NCBI RefSeq assembly: GCF_027925025.1
Contig: NZ_AP027058.1
Coordinates: forward strand, 1 to 64,000
DNA from: Limnohabitans sp. MORI2
GTDB taxonomy: Bacteria > Pseudomonadota > Gammaproteobacteria > Burkholderiales > Burkholderiaceae_C
Length of the DNA stretch: 64,000 nucleotides
Direction of reading: 5' to 3'
Both the position numbers and the translations under genes were made by a program. Numbering within the stretch: position 1 is the stretch's first letter; every line of letters begins with the position of its first letter. Shown one piece after another: positions 21,620 to 31,302 of the stretch. The notes below the pieces were generated by a model. That model ran no database searches. It was not told the DNA's origin and worked only from the letters and a program-made list of their open reading frames with translations.

Positions 21620-22651
21620 ATGATGTCTTTGGTTTTGAGTTTTTCTAGCCGTCAGCGCCTTGCTTTTGCGACCGCGATCTTATTTTTGGCGTTTGCGAGT
21701 GCTACCTCAGTTCGGGCCCAACAAGCGGTCAAAGAGCCCCTGCAAACAGGTGCATCGGATAGGGCGACGGGTGAAGGCTCCGTGGCTGTGCCACAAGGCC
21801 GAGCCTACATTGCACCTAAAACGCGCAGCCCACAACTGGCCCGTGTGACCTTCTACCGCCCGGCACAAGGGTTCTCTACAGGGGTTGCCAGTATTTCGAT
21901 CAACGGGCACTTTCACGCAGCACTCCAGCTGGGTGGTTACAACGAGGTGTGCCTCGAACCGAACGCTGTCGAAGTCGCCGCGCAGATGGTGCATACCGGC
22001 GGGGAACTCAAAAACTCCAAAGACGATACAGCCACGCTTAAACCACAAGCCGCACAAGATCTGTATGTGCGAGTGTTTGAATACGGCGATGGTCGCGCAA
22101 CGCTGACAGTTGTGAGAGAAGAGGTGGCGATTCCGGAGCTCAAGGAAGTGCGTCGCCAACTCCATGCCATTTCACGCTACGCAGACGCCAAGAGCTGCTA
22201 CAGCGCAGAGGCTCGAACCGGTGCTGACCACGATGAGTCTGTAGAGGTGGTGACCAAAGAGCGCGTGGTGTTAAGCACGGATGCTCTATTTGCATTTGAC
22301 CGCGGCGATATCGATGGCATGACACCACAGGGTCGTACCGCGCTGGCTGATTTAAATAGCCGCTTACAGAAAAAATATGGCGCCGACAAAAACGTGATGC
22401 TCCATATCACGGGTCATGCGGATCCACTTGGTGGCCCGCTATTCAATCAACGCCTCTCGGAAGCGCGTGCAATCAGCGTACGCCGCTACCTCATGGAGGG
22501 CGGCATCAGCGCCAAACAAATGACGATTGAAGGCAAGGGCGCTTCACAACCTGTTGTGAACACATGCGCCAAAGCCGCCACCCCTGAATCCATCCAATGC
22601 AACAAACCGAACCGCCGTGTGGTGGTCGTTGTCCAAGAGTTGGTGCGCTGA
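21620..22651 (+). CDS. OmpA-family outer-membrane protein
   Basis: The protein has 343 residues with a signal peptide (RLAFATAILFLAFASATSVRA) and a C-terminal OmpA-like peptidoglycan-binding domain (about 215-340). The domain shows LFAFDRGDID, ITGHADPLGGPLFNQRLSEARA and NRRVVVVVQE. The middle part (about 50-190) is not a recognised family and may be a beta-rich lipid or surface domain. Start: ATG at 21620, with a second ATG directly after it. It sits 45 bases before the adhesin gene and may help to anchor or assemble it, an idea based only on position. Confidence 0.85.
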   Translation: MMSLVLSFSSRQRLAFATAILFLAFASATSVRAQQAVKEPLQTGASDRATGEGSVAVPQGRAYIAPKTRSPQLARVTFYRPAQGFSTGVASISINGHFHAALQLGGYNEVCLEPNAVEVAAQMVHTGGELKNSKDDTATLKPQAAQDLYVRVFEYGDGRATLTVVREEVAIPELKEVRRQLHAISRYADAKSCYSAEARTGADHDESVEVVTKERVVLSTDALFAFDRGDIDGMTPQGRTALADLNSRLQKKYGADKNVMLHITGHADPLGGPLFNQRLSEARAISVRRYLMEGGISAKQMTIEGKGASQPVVNTCAKAATPESIQCNKPNRRVVVVVQELVR

Positions 22652-22696
22652 GCGATCGCCACTCATTACCTAGTCAAGAATTAAGAGATCAAAATC

Positions 22697-23680
22697 ATGG
22701 CCAAGAAAATCAACCTCATCGTCAACACGGGCAACGAAGAAACCAGCAAAACCGTTGAAGTCGTCATCGATAACGGTAAAAAAGGCTCAGCCGAGCGCAT
22801 CAAAGCCGTCAAGGGTGCGCGCTACCAATTAGAAGATACAACGGCCAAAAATGTCGGCCCAGAGAAAATTCGCAGCAAACGTGTCGGCAAAAACCTGCAC
22901 ATCATGCTGGACGGTGGTGGTCAAGCAGATCTCATCATTGAAGGCTATTACGACGACGAAGTCGTTGCAGAAAGCAACCGCGGCTTGTACGGTCGCGCCG
23001 AAGACGGCAACCTCTACGAATACATTCCTGAAGATCCCACCGTAGACGGCTTGCCCAATAACTTAGAAGAGGGCGGCAAGCCAGTCAGCCAGGTTTTGGG
23101 TGGTGGACAGATTGGTGATGACTTTGCGTTGAGCGCGTTGCCATTGGTTGCAGCAGCAGGTCTGGGTGGCTTGGGCGCTGCGGCCTTGGCCGCGGTAGGG
23201 GTCGCTGCCGTCGCTGCAAATAACAATAACAACACACCTGCGACAACGCCAGCACCCTCAGGCCAAACCGGTGCACTTGCAGACAGCTCAGACACCGGCG
23301 TCAAAGGTGACAACATCACCCAAAACAAATCGCCCACTATCACAGGCAAAGCCACAGCAGGTGCTGCGGTTGAGGTCACGCTCAAAGATGCCAATGGCAA
23401 TACCGTCGGCGGCCCTTACACCACCACCGCTGACAGCAATGGCAACTACACCATCAACGTCAGTCCAGCCATCACCGCCGATGGCACCTACACACCGGTC
23501 ATCAAGGTCACCAATGCATCGGGCACGAGCACTGTCAACGGCACCGCGTTCAGCCTCCAATGCTGGCACGGCACTGACGCCTATTACACATGTGCTGACA
23601 GCGACAGACATCACCAACAAATCGTTCGATGTCACATTCACCAAGCCCAGCGTTTCGACAATTCAAACCGTGACGGCTAA
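22697..23680 (+). pseudogene. BapA/LapA-like giant adhesin, 5' part (frameshifted)
   Basis: This is the N-terminal part of a type I secreted surface adhesin. Residues 1 to about 115 resemble the BapA prefix domain (KNLHIMLDGG, LIIEGYYDDE, ADLII). An Ala/Gly-rich hydrophobic stretch follows (about 147-175), then an Asn/Pro/Thr linker. One bacterial Ig-like repeat (about 205-290) ends in GTAFSL. The frame then runs into Cys/His-rich sequence atypical of adhesins and stops at 23680. Skipping one base of the CC pair at 23557-23558 continues the adhesin sequence in the next frame through 26246, so one indel separates the two parts. The start has a GAGA-type site upstream. Confidence 0.8.
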
Positions 23681-26246
23681 TTATGTGGACGCAGCAGGTA
23701 ATGCAGCCACCGACACAGCGCCTAACGACAGTGCCAAACTCAGCGATGTGTCTGTCAGCATTACCAACGGCAAGGCATTTTCGACCGTGTTTGGTCCTGG
23801 CACGGCAGTTGATACGGTAGATGCGACCACACATGCCACGAACACTGCTGGCGGTGGCGGAACAGTAAATACTGATTTCTGGCGCGCTGAGGTGATTAAC
23901 TACAGTGGTTCAAACACTGCTAATCGTGAAGCTTATGTTGAGTACGGCGCTTCGTTTGCACAAAACGGTGTGACGGGTACGGCGTATAGGATCAACATTG
24001 TCAACATTCAAGGACCTGTTTCTGGTGACCCCACCAAGAACTACAACCAGAATGCACCGATTCGATTCACGTCCAAAGTCGGTACCTTCACCACCATGTC
24101 GTTTAACTGGACTGATTTGCAAAACACCAGCAAAACAATCACGTTCTTCGACGCCAATAATTCACAAATTTCGTCTACATCGATCAGTGCTAATGGCGGT
24201 ACGTTCAACTCGGGCACCTTATCGCGTCCAGCTTCGTATTTCGAAATCAGTGGCGGCACGCTTGACCTTTGGAACATTGACAATGTGACCGTTAACGGCA
24301 GTAGCGTGCCAACGACCATCGTGAGCACATTGGCAAGTGGTGACAGCGTGGTCAGCACAACGCCTACCCTAGAAGGTACATTGACCCGTGCACTCACAAC
24401 GGGTGAGACGGTTCATATTTTCCAAGACGGCGTGGACAAAGGTGTCGCCACGGTCACAGGGACCAATTGGACATTTGGTGCAAATTTGGCGACTGGTACT
24501 GCCAGTAATTTTGTCGCCAAGGTTGTGAACAGTACCAATGTCGTAGAGTTTGAGTCACCCAGCTTCGCTTTGAAACAGTCGGCGAATGGTGTGGACGCTC
24601 CCGTGACTGTCAGCATTACTTCGGCAACTGCCACTACGGCCAGTAGCACGACCGATTCATTTACGACCAGCACCACCTCGGCGGACGTGAACAGTTTGAG
24701 CACCGCATTCTGGGATGTCACGACCAGCACTGGCGCCTTGGCTCGATGGGTCAGCAGCTCTTCCGCGCCAACGAATTGGGTCATTACTGGTTCTGAGTTG
24801 CAAATTGGCGTGCTATCAGGTAACGGTTCGACAAACAGTAGCTATAACTTTGCTGTCAAAGGCGGTGCTTCGTTCACGGGTCTGAGTTTTGTGACGGGTT
24901 GGGGTGATGTGATGAGAGCGGCTTCCTCACCGGTTGTTGTGACATATCTCGATGCAAATAACAATGTGGTCGCTACAGACTCATTCCGTTTTGATCAGGT
25001 CACAAGCAAGGGAAGCACTTACACCTATGACTCGACCACTCGAAACATCAGTTTCTCAGGCCAAGCCACTAAGTTCAAAGTCACCATGCGCGATGACAAC
25101 GGATTTGCCATAGATGACTTGACTTTCAAGACATCAGCAGATTCAACGCCTTACTCGGTGGGTTCGGGTGGCACTGTGCTCGACACAACACCTGATTTGA
25201 ATGGCTCAATTAGCCGAGCACTTAAGTCTGGCGAAACGGTGGAAATATTGCGCGGCTCAACCTCGCTTGGCAACGCCAACATCAGCGTTGGCTCCACCGC
25301 TTGGTCGTTCACTGATACTACCGGTTCCGTGGGAAGTTACACCTACACAGCCCGCTTCAAATCAAGCACAGGCGGTGTGTTGGCTTCGTCTGTTTTCAAC
25401 TTAAACATTGCTACGACGCCTTTGGTGCTTGACCTCAACGGTGACGGTGTGCAGACCACCAGCATCAGTGAGGGCACACAGTTTGACTTGCTTGCGTCCG
25501 GCCAAAAGCAACATGTGGGTTGGGTCAGTAAGCAAGATGGGTTGTTGGCCATTGACTTGAATGGTGATGGCCAGATCAATTCGGGTGCTGAGCTGTTTGG
25601 TGATCACGCCCAACTGGCCGATGGCTCGTTGGCTAAAGATGGCTGGTCTGCATTGCGTGCGCTGGACAGCAACCACGACGGCAAGATCGACGCACAAGAC
25701 GCCAAGTTCAACTTGTTGCGCCTGTGGGAAGACGCGGATGGCGATGGCGTGACCGACGCAGGCGAGTTGTACAGCTTGTTGGTGAAGTCAAGCGTGGAAG
25801 TGCACAGCAATGTTGCGCCTGTGGCTTTGAATTTCAGCAGTGATGTTGCGATGGATTACAACCACAGTGCCATCCAAGCAGACTTGGCTGCAGGCATTAA
25901 CTCCAAAGCGCCTGCTGTGCTGAGCTTCGCAGACGAAGGCTTTGAAGAGTTCGCGGCAATGCCAGTGGTGGCTCAACCAGCGGTTGCGCGCAGTGCGACC
26001 GAGTTGGCGATTGACCAAATCGGTATGGGCGCTACGGACGTTGAGCAAGCAACTTCAACTTCAACAAAGGTTGAGTTGAAAGTTGCAAGCCCAGACACGC
26101 TGACGATGGACTCCGTGACGGCTGAAACTGCTAAAACTGACTTGCCTGTTTCGCACGACGAACAGGCTTGCGCGCTGGCTGTGGTGGTCGATCCAAACCA
26201 ACAGTTGATCGACCAAACAACACTGAATTCGCACCATGCGAGCTAA
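23271..26246 (+). pseudogene. BapA/LapA-like giant adhesin, 3' part (frameshifted)
   Basis: This frame is open from 23271, but meaningful adhesin sequence begins near 23559 (NAGTALTPITHVLTATD). It continues for about 895 residues. It contains Thr/Ser/Asn-rich Ig-like repeats; two related units read PTLEGTLTRALTTGETV and PDLNGSISRALKSGETV. Near the C-terminus are calcium-binding EF-hand-like loops (LDLNGDGVQT, IDLNGDGQINSGAELFGD, DSNHDGKIDAQD, DADGDGVTDAGEL), typical of type I secreted RTX-like proteins. The extreme C-terminus should hold the secretion signal. No own ribosome binding site is seen, so expression of this part needs the upstream start plus a frame change, or the read-through protein is lost. 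A strong terminator follows. Confidence 0.8.
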
Positions 26247-26278
26247 GTGAATACTAATTAATTAAATTAGACCAAGGG

Positions 26279-26313
26279 AAAGCCCGTACTCTTTTGGAGT
26301 ACGGGCTTTTTTT
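26279..26313 (+). terminator. Rho-independent terminator after the adhesin gene
   Basis: A perfect 13-bp stem (AAAGCCCGTACTC at 26279-26291 with GAGTACGGGCTTT at 26297-26309), a 5-base loop and seven T's. It ends the ompA-like/adhesin transcript, so the secretion genes downstream need another promoter. Confidence 0.95.
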
Positions 26314-26410
26314 CAATAAGAAATATTAAGGCGCATGGAATTAATAAAATTGTGAGCGAAAATTACTACATCGTTTAAACTAACAGTTCGATTGAGAACT
26401 AAAAGACAAC

Positions 26411-27613
26411 ATGTATAAAACCGAAACTTGCAAAGTTAGTACTACACAGTACAAAAAAGGCTATTGCACAAAGGTATTACAAGCCTGCGAGCGCGCCTTG
26501 AGTGTGCAGCCCAAATTGGTGGCAGCCAATTTGTTGAAAGCGCAGTGCTTGGCCAACATGGGTGAACTGATAGAAGCACGAAAGATGTTTGCCAAAACAT
26601 TGCGTCTGGACCCTACCAACTACAAAGCATGGTTAGAGGCTGGTGACTTGTGCAAACAGATGGGAGAGTTAGACCAAGCGGTCATTGCCTATCAACAAGC
26701 GCTGGAAGTAGCGCCAGAGCGTTACGAGGCACATCTTGCAATGGCATTGGTCAAGGCCAAGCAAGGCAAAAGCGAAGCAACCAACAAAGCCTATGAGCAA
26801 GCCGTGAATCAGGCAACCATCGTGGGCGATGAAGCGTTGGGGCAGGTGCATTGGCAAATGGGGCAATGCATGCTGGAGTTGGGTCACGCCCAAGAGTCGT
26901 TGGCGTGTTTTGCGTTTGCATTGGAATCTTCCAAAACACTCACAGATGCAGGCCCTGTGAACTTCGCAGCGGAAGTGTTGATGGATGCCGGGGATGCCAG
27001 CATGCGCCTGGGCAACAAAGCGCAAGCGATGGAGTTTTTCACATCAGCATCTACCGCAACGCAAGAAGCCACATTGACGCGTTTGTCGATGGTGAGCCAT
27101 CGCAACGGGTTTTGGAACGAAGCAGTTTCTGTGGCGCGTCGCAGTGTGGCCTTACATCCGCAGAGCCAAACCGCGCACTGGAATTTGGCGAACATGCTGG
27201 TGAAGTGTTGGCGCATGGGCGAAGCCGAAGGTGTGTTGCAGCAAGCCGAAGCATTGGCGCCTGTGCCAGATGCACGCGCCTTGCGCGCTGAGGCCGCAAG
27301 CCTAGCGGGCGATGTGGAAAAAGCACTGGCTTTGTACATTGAGCTCGCCAATGAAGCCAAAGGCGAAGGCAGCTATGCGTCGAGCGCGGCAATCAGTGCG
27401 TTGTTCAGCGATGCGTATTCAGCCAAAGATGTGGCAGTGATGCAGCGACGTTTGTTTGCATCATGGGGCGAAGGTGCACGTAGCCGTGATTCGTTTGTGC
27501 GCAAGCCATTTGCAGGTCGTCGCCTGCGCTTAGGGCTGGTGGTGGGCGAGTTGTTGGATCAACACTCAGTCAACACCTTGCTACATCCGTCGCAACCAGT
27601 GACACATTGCTAA
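26411..27613 (+). pseudogene. TPR protein, truncated O-GlcNAc-transferase-like glycosyltransferase
   Basis: There are 400 residues, almost all tetratricopeptide repeats (for example ARKMFAKTLRLDPTNYKAWLEAGDLCKQMGELDQAVIAYQQALEVAP). After the repeats, at about residue 372, the sequence RRLRLGLVVGELLDQHSV resembles the first strand of the family 41 (SPINDLY/OGT-like) glycosyltransferase domain. It then breaks off with LLHPSQPVTHC and stop. A complete family member would continue for several hundred residues, so the catalytic part appears to be deleted. Immediately after, in another frame, lies an adhesin-like remnant. The TPR part could still be made and bind partners. Such proteins next to adhesins usually glycosylate them. 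Confidence 0.65.
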
Positions 27614-27735
27614 CGGCTAAAAGCGTGGAGGTGATCGATATCACTGGTCTCGCGAGTAACGGGTCAACGACTCCTTCAAACACAATCAAATTGAATTTGT
27701 CGAGTTTGTTGCAAACGGATACCCTAAAGGGTTAA
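27598..27735 (+). pseudogene. Remnant of an RTX/adhesin coding region
   Basis: The frame starting at 27598 reads SDTLLTAKSVEVIDITG, then LASNGSTTPSNTIKLNLSSLL, and ends at a stop at 27733-27735. The pattern VEVIDITG ... TIKLNLSSLLQT resembles the repeat found near the C-terminus of giant RTX adhesins (a pattern like EVIDLTG-N-TLKLNLSDVL). It has no start codon and abuts the truncated glycosyltransferase, so it is best read as the leftover of a second adhesin fused by deletion. Confidence 0.5.
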
Positions 27736-27846
27736 AACCGCTACTCAACGTTTTTACGATTTGTAGGTACCTTTGCCAATTTAAAGAGTACAATTGGTTT
27801 ACAAGTTTTAATGTTTCACGCTTCAAATTAATAGAAACTAGCAAAT

Positions 27847-29136
27847 ATGAAAACCAAAACCCAGCAAATCAAATTGACATGTGTTGCAGCTGCTTTGTGT
27901 GCGCTCAGCGCACATGCACAAGCGCAGTCGTTCACAGATGTGGTCCAAAACGCGTTGACCATTTACCCCTCTATGTTGGCGGCCAAAGCCAAAACAGAGG
28001 CGCAGCGTTCGGACATTGACCGTGCCCGTGCCGCGCACATGCCGCAGATCAGCTACGGTTTTGCGCGTAGCAAATACAACAACAGCGATTTGCCTGCGTC
28101 CATCAAGCAAAACGCCAGCACGCCCACCGCACGTTTGAATTTGTGGTCGGGTGGCCGCATTGAAGCCGATGCTGAGCGTGCCGAGGCGCTGACACTGAGC
28201 AACGAATTGCAAGAAGCGCTCACGCGCGACGATGTGGCCTTGCTGGCTGCCGAGGCCTATATCAATTGGGCGCGTTCGATCGAGTTGCTAGAGCTGGCAA
28301 CCAAGAACGTGGATTCCATCAAGATCACGTTGAATGACATTCAAAAGATTGCAGATGCCGACACAGGCCGTCGCATCGATTTAGAGCAAGCGCAAGTGCG
28401 CATGGACAGCGCCAATTTGACCAAGTTGCAGCGCCAAACCGAATTGGCACAAGCGCAGCAACGGCTCAGCCGTTTTTGGCAAGGTGCCTTGCCTAAAACC
28501 CCAGTGGGTTTGAAAGAGGCCCTTAGCCCCAACGGCCGCTTGGGTCGCGTGCCACAAAACTTGAATCAAGTGCTTGACGCCGTCACAGAGAGCTTGCCCG
28601 CCATTGCGCAGCAAAAAGCGCAGGTGGATGCCGCCGAGGCTGCCGTCAGAATGGCAAAGGGCCAATATTGGCCAACAGTCGATTTGAGCGCAACCCGTCA
28701 GCTCAATTTGGTGAGCTCGTTCCCAGCCACGTACAAAGAAGACACGTTTACGCAGGTGCAGGTCAATATGCCGCTGTACAGCGGTGGTGCTACATCAGCC
28801 GGTGTGCGCACGGCAGTGAGCCAACTGACCGCAGCACAAAACACGTTAGACGAGGCCCGCTTGTTGGCACGCGAAAAGATTTCGGTGGCTTATCAAGAGT
28901 GGGTCAATGCGCAAGGTCGTTCCGTGCAAGGCCAAAACCAAGCGCGTGTGGGTGACAAAGTGGTCGAAGGCTATCGCCAACAGTTCCGCTTGGCACGCCG
29001 TCAACTTTTGGATTTGCTGAACATTCAAGCCGAAGCGTTTGGTTACCAAAGCGCTGCCACTACGGCTTTTTATGACGAGCAAATCACCCGCGCCCGCATG
29101 TTGGCAGCCATGGGTGATTTGGCCAAAAGGTTTTAA
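27847..29136 (+). CDS. TolC-family outer-membrane channel of a type I secretion system
   Basis: This outer-membrane efflux protein (429 residues) forms the exit duct of the type I system. A signal peptide (KTKTQQIKLTCVAAALCALSAHAQA) is followed by two related halves rich in long helices, as in TolC. Segments include ATPTARLNLWSGGRIEADAERAEAL and VNMPLYSGGATSAGVRTAVSQL. The C-terminal part ends with RRQLLDLLNIQAEAF, a LapE-type feature. The ABC exporter gene starts 4 bases after its stop. No strong promoter motif was recognised upstream; the 110 bases before it are AT-rich. Confidence 0.9.
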   Translation: MKTKTQQIKLTCVAAALCALSAHAQAQSFTDVVQNALTIYPSMLAAKAKTEAQRSDIDRARAAHMPQISYGFARSKYNNSDLPASIKQNASTPTARLNLWSGGRIEADAERAEALTLSNELQEALTRDDVALLAAEAYINWARSIELLELATKNVDSIKITLNDIQKIADADTGRRIDLEQAQVRMDSANLTKLQRQTELAQAQQRLSRFWQGALPKTPVGLKEALSPNGRLGRVPQNLNQVLDAVTESLPAIAQQKAQVDAAEAAVRMAKGQYWPTVDLSATRQLNLVSSFPATYKEDTFTQVQVNMPLYSGGATSAGVRTAVSQLTAAQNTLDEARLLAREKISVAYQEWVNAQGRSVQGQNQARVGDKVVEGYRQQFRLARRQLLDLLNIQAEAFGYQSAATTAFYDEQITRARMLAAMGDLAKRF

Positions 29137-29139
29137 CCC

Positions 29140-31302
29140 ATGAGAACGCCTGAGCAAGCGGATGGGTCCGCGGATGCACTGTTGGTGTGTCTTGCCTTGG
29201 TGGCCAAGCAGTTGGGCCACCCGCTGCATGTGCCTGCCATGCGCCAAGGCTTTGCCTTAGATGATGCTGGGCGAATCCCCCTCGAGTCCTACCCCGATTT
29301 AGCGCATCAGCATGGCTTGCTCGCGGGCTGGTCACGAAAAAAACTGTCAGAGATTCCTGGCTATGTGATGCCAGTGTTGGTGTCGCTGGTCGATGGTCGA
29401 GCCTGCGTGTTGCGCGCCGTCAAGAACGGCTATGCCGTGGTGTGGTGGGCCGAAACCGGCGAGCTGGACGACTACGTGTCGTTAGAGCAGTTGCAAGGCT
29501 TGGCACGCGACGAGGTGTTGATCGTCAGGTTGCAACCCAAGCGCAGCGACCAAACGTTGGCACCCATGGAAGGCGCAGCCTTTAGCTGGTTCTGGGGCAC
29601 GTTGTGGCGCTTCCGTCATTTCTATGTGGAGTCCATGGTGGCTACGGTGGTGGCCAACATCCTCACGCTTGCCAGTGTGTTTTTCACGATGAACGTGTAT
29701 GACCGCGTGGTCCCAACGCAAGCCTATGCATCGTTGTGGACCTTGGCCATTGGCACATCGGTGGCCATCGTGATGGAGTTCATCATGCGCTGGCTCAAAG
29801 CGCGGCTGGTGGATTTGGGTGGCAAGAAAGCCGACTTGGCCATCAATGCCACCTTGTTGCGCGAAATCATGAGCATTCGCTTAGAGAATCGCCCGCAATC
29901 GGTGGGTATGTTTGCCAGCTCCATGCGTGACTTTGAATCGTTGCGCGATTTCTTCTCATCGGCGTCGCTGGTGGTGTTGGCCGACATGCCGTTTGTGCTG
30001 ATGTTCTTGGTCATGATCGCCATGGTGGGCGGCCCATTGGCTTGGGTGCCTGGCTTGGCGGTGCCGATTTTGGTGGCGCAAGGCATCATGGCGCAAAGGC
30101 CTTTGATGAAGGCCATGCGTGCCAATATGAAAGAAGCTGGCGATAAGCAAAGCGTGCTGGTCGAATCTTTGCTCAATCTGGAATTGCTCAAAGCGCATAA
30201 CGCAGAAAGTTATTTACAGCGCCGTTGGGAAACCTCCAACAAAGCGGGCTCAGACTCCTACAAAGAAATTCGCTCTATCACCAACTGGATCATGGGTTGC
30301 ACCACAGCAGTGACCCAACTGGTCACCGTGGTGATGGTGGTGGTGGGTGTGCACTTGATCCATAGCAATGCACTCACGCTCGGCGGCTTGATTGCTTGCG
30401 TGATTTTGGCCGGCCGCGCATTGGGGCCCTTGGGGGGCGTAATGTCATTGGCATCGCGCTATCAGCAGGCCTCATCGGCGCTCGAGTCTTTGGATGCTTT
30501 GATGAAGCGCCCACGCGACCGCAAGCATGGCCAAACCTATTTGGTGCCGCAACATGTGTATGGCGCACTGGAAGCGCAGGCGGTTGAGTTTGGTTATCCA
30601 GGCGAGCACGCCATCCCTGTGATCAAACGGTTATCGATGAAGATCGAAGCAGGCCAGCATGTGGCATTGCTGGGGCGTGTTGGCAGTGGCAAAAGCACCT
30701 TGCTGCGTTTGATGGCAGGCTTGTATACCCCGCTCGCAGGTAGCATCCGCTTGGATGGTGTTGAGATGCAACAAATTGAGCCGGCAGAAATACGCAGCTG
30801 CATCGGCTACGTGGGCCAAGATCCCCAGCTTTTCATGGGCACCTTACGCGAAAACATGGTGTTGTCTGAAACGTGGATCACAGACACCAAGATTGTGGAT
30901 GTGCTGAAAACCTTGAACTTGTATGACATGGTGGCATCGCATCCACGGGGTTTAGACATGCCCATTACCGAAGCGGGTGGGGGATTGTCGGGCGGTCAAC
31001 GACAACTGATTTCGATTGCACGCATGATGCTGCGCGACCCGCAGTTGGTCTTCATGGACGAGCCCACAGCCAACATGGACGGCAACACCGAAGCGCATGT
31101 CATTTCTGTGTTGAAGGGCTGGCTCAAGGGCCGCACTTTGTTGATGTCCACCCACCGCCCGCAGTTGCTGGAGTGGGCTGACACGGTGGCAGTCATTGAG
31201 GCAGGGCAGTGTGTGCTGTCGGGGCCGAGGCAAGAGATGATTGACAAGTTGTCGCGTGGTGTAGAAATCAAAACCAACGCGACCCATGGGGCAGGCGCAT
31301 GA
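29140..31302 (+). CDS. Type I secretion ABC exporter (LapB/LssB type)
   Basis: This is an inner-membrane ABC exporter of 720 residues that would drive adhesin secretion. The N-terminal 135 residues form a C39-peptidase-like domain without the catalytic Cys in the QxxxCG context, as in exporters that bind but do not cleave their substrate. A six-helix membrane domain follows (about 160-440). The ATPase has Walker A LLGRVGSGKSTLLRLMAG, signature LSGGQRQLISIARMML and Walker B LVFMDEPTANMDG. It lies between the TolC-like gene and the HlyD-like gene and overlaps the latter by 4 bases. Confidence 0.94.
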   Translation: MRTPEQADGSADALLVCLALVAKQLGHPLHVPAMRQGFALDDAGRIPLESYPDLAHQHGLLAGWSRKKLSEIPGYVMPVLVSLVDGRACVLRAVKNGYAVVWWAETGELDDYVSLEQLQGLARDEVLIVRLQPKRSDQTLAPMEGAAFSWFWGTLWRFRHFYVESMVATVVANILTLASVFFTMNVYDRVVPTQAYASLWTLAIGTSVAIVMEFIMRWLKARLVDLGGKKADLAINATLLREIMSIRLENRPQSVGMFASSMRDFESLRDFFSSASLVVLADMPFVLMFLVMIAMVGGPLAWVPGLAVPILVAQGIMAQRPLMKAMRANMKEAGDKQSVLVESLLNLELLKAHNAESYLQRRWETSNKAGSDSYKEIRSITNWIMGCTTAVTQLVTVVMVVVGVHLIHSNALTLGGLIACVILAGRALGPLGGVMSLASRYQQASSALESLDALMKRPRDRKHGQTYLVPQHVYGALEAQAVEFGYPGEHAIPVIKRLSMKIEAGQHVALLGRVGSGKSTLLRLMAGLYTPLAGSIRLDGVEMQQIEPAEIRSCIGYVGQDPQLFMGTLRENMVLSETWITDTKIVDVLKTLNLYDMVASHPRGLDMPITEAGGGLSGGQRQLISIARMMLRDPQLVFMDEPTANMDGNTEAHVISVLKGWLKGRTLLMSTHRPQLLEWADTVAVIEAGQCVLSGPRQEMIDKLSRGVEIKTNATHGAGA

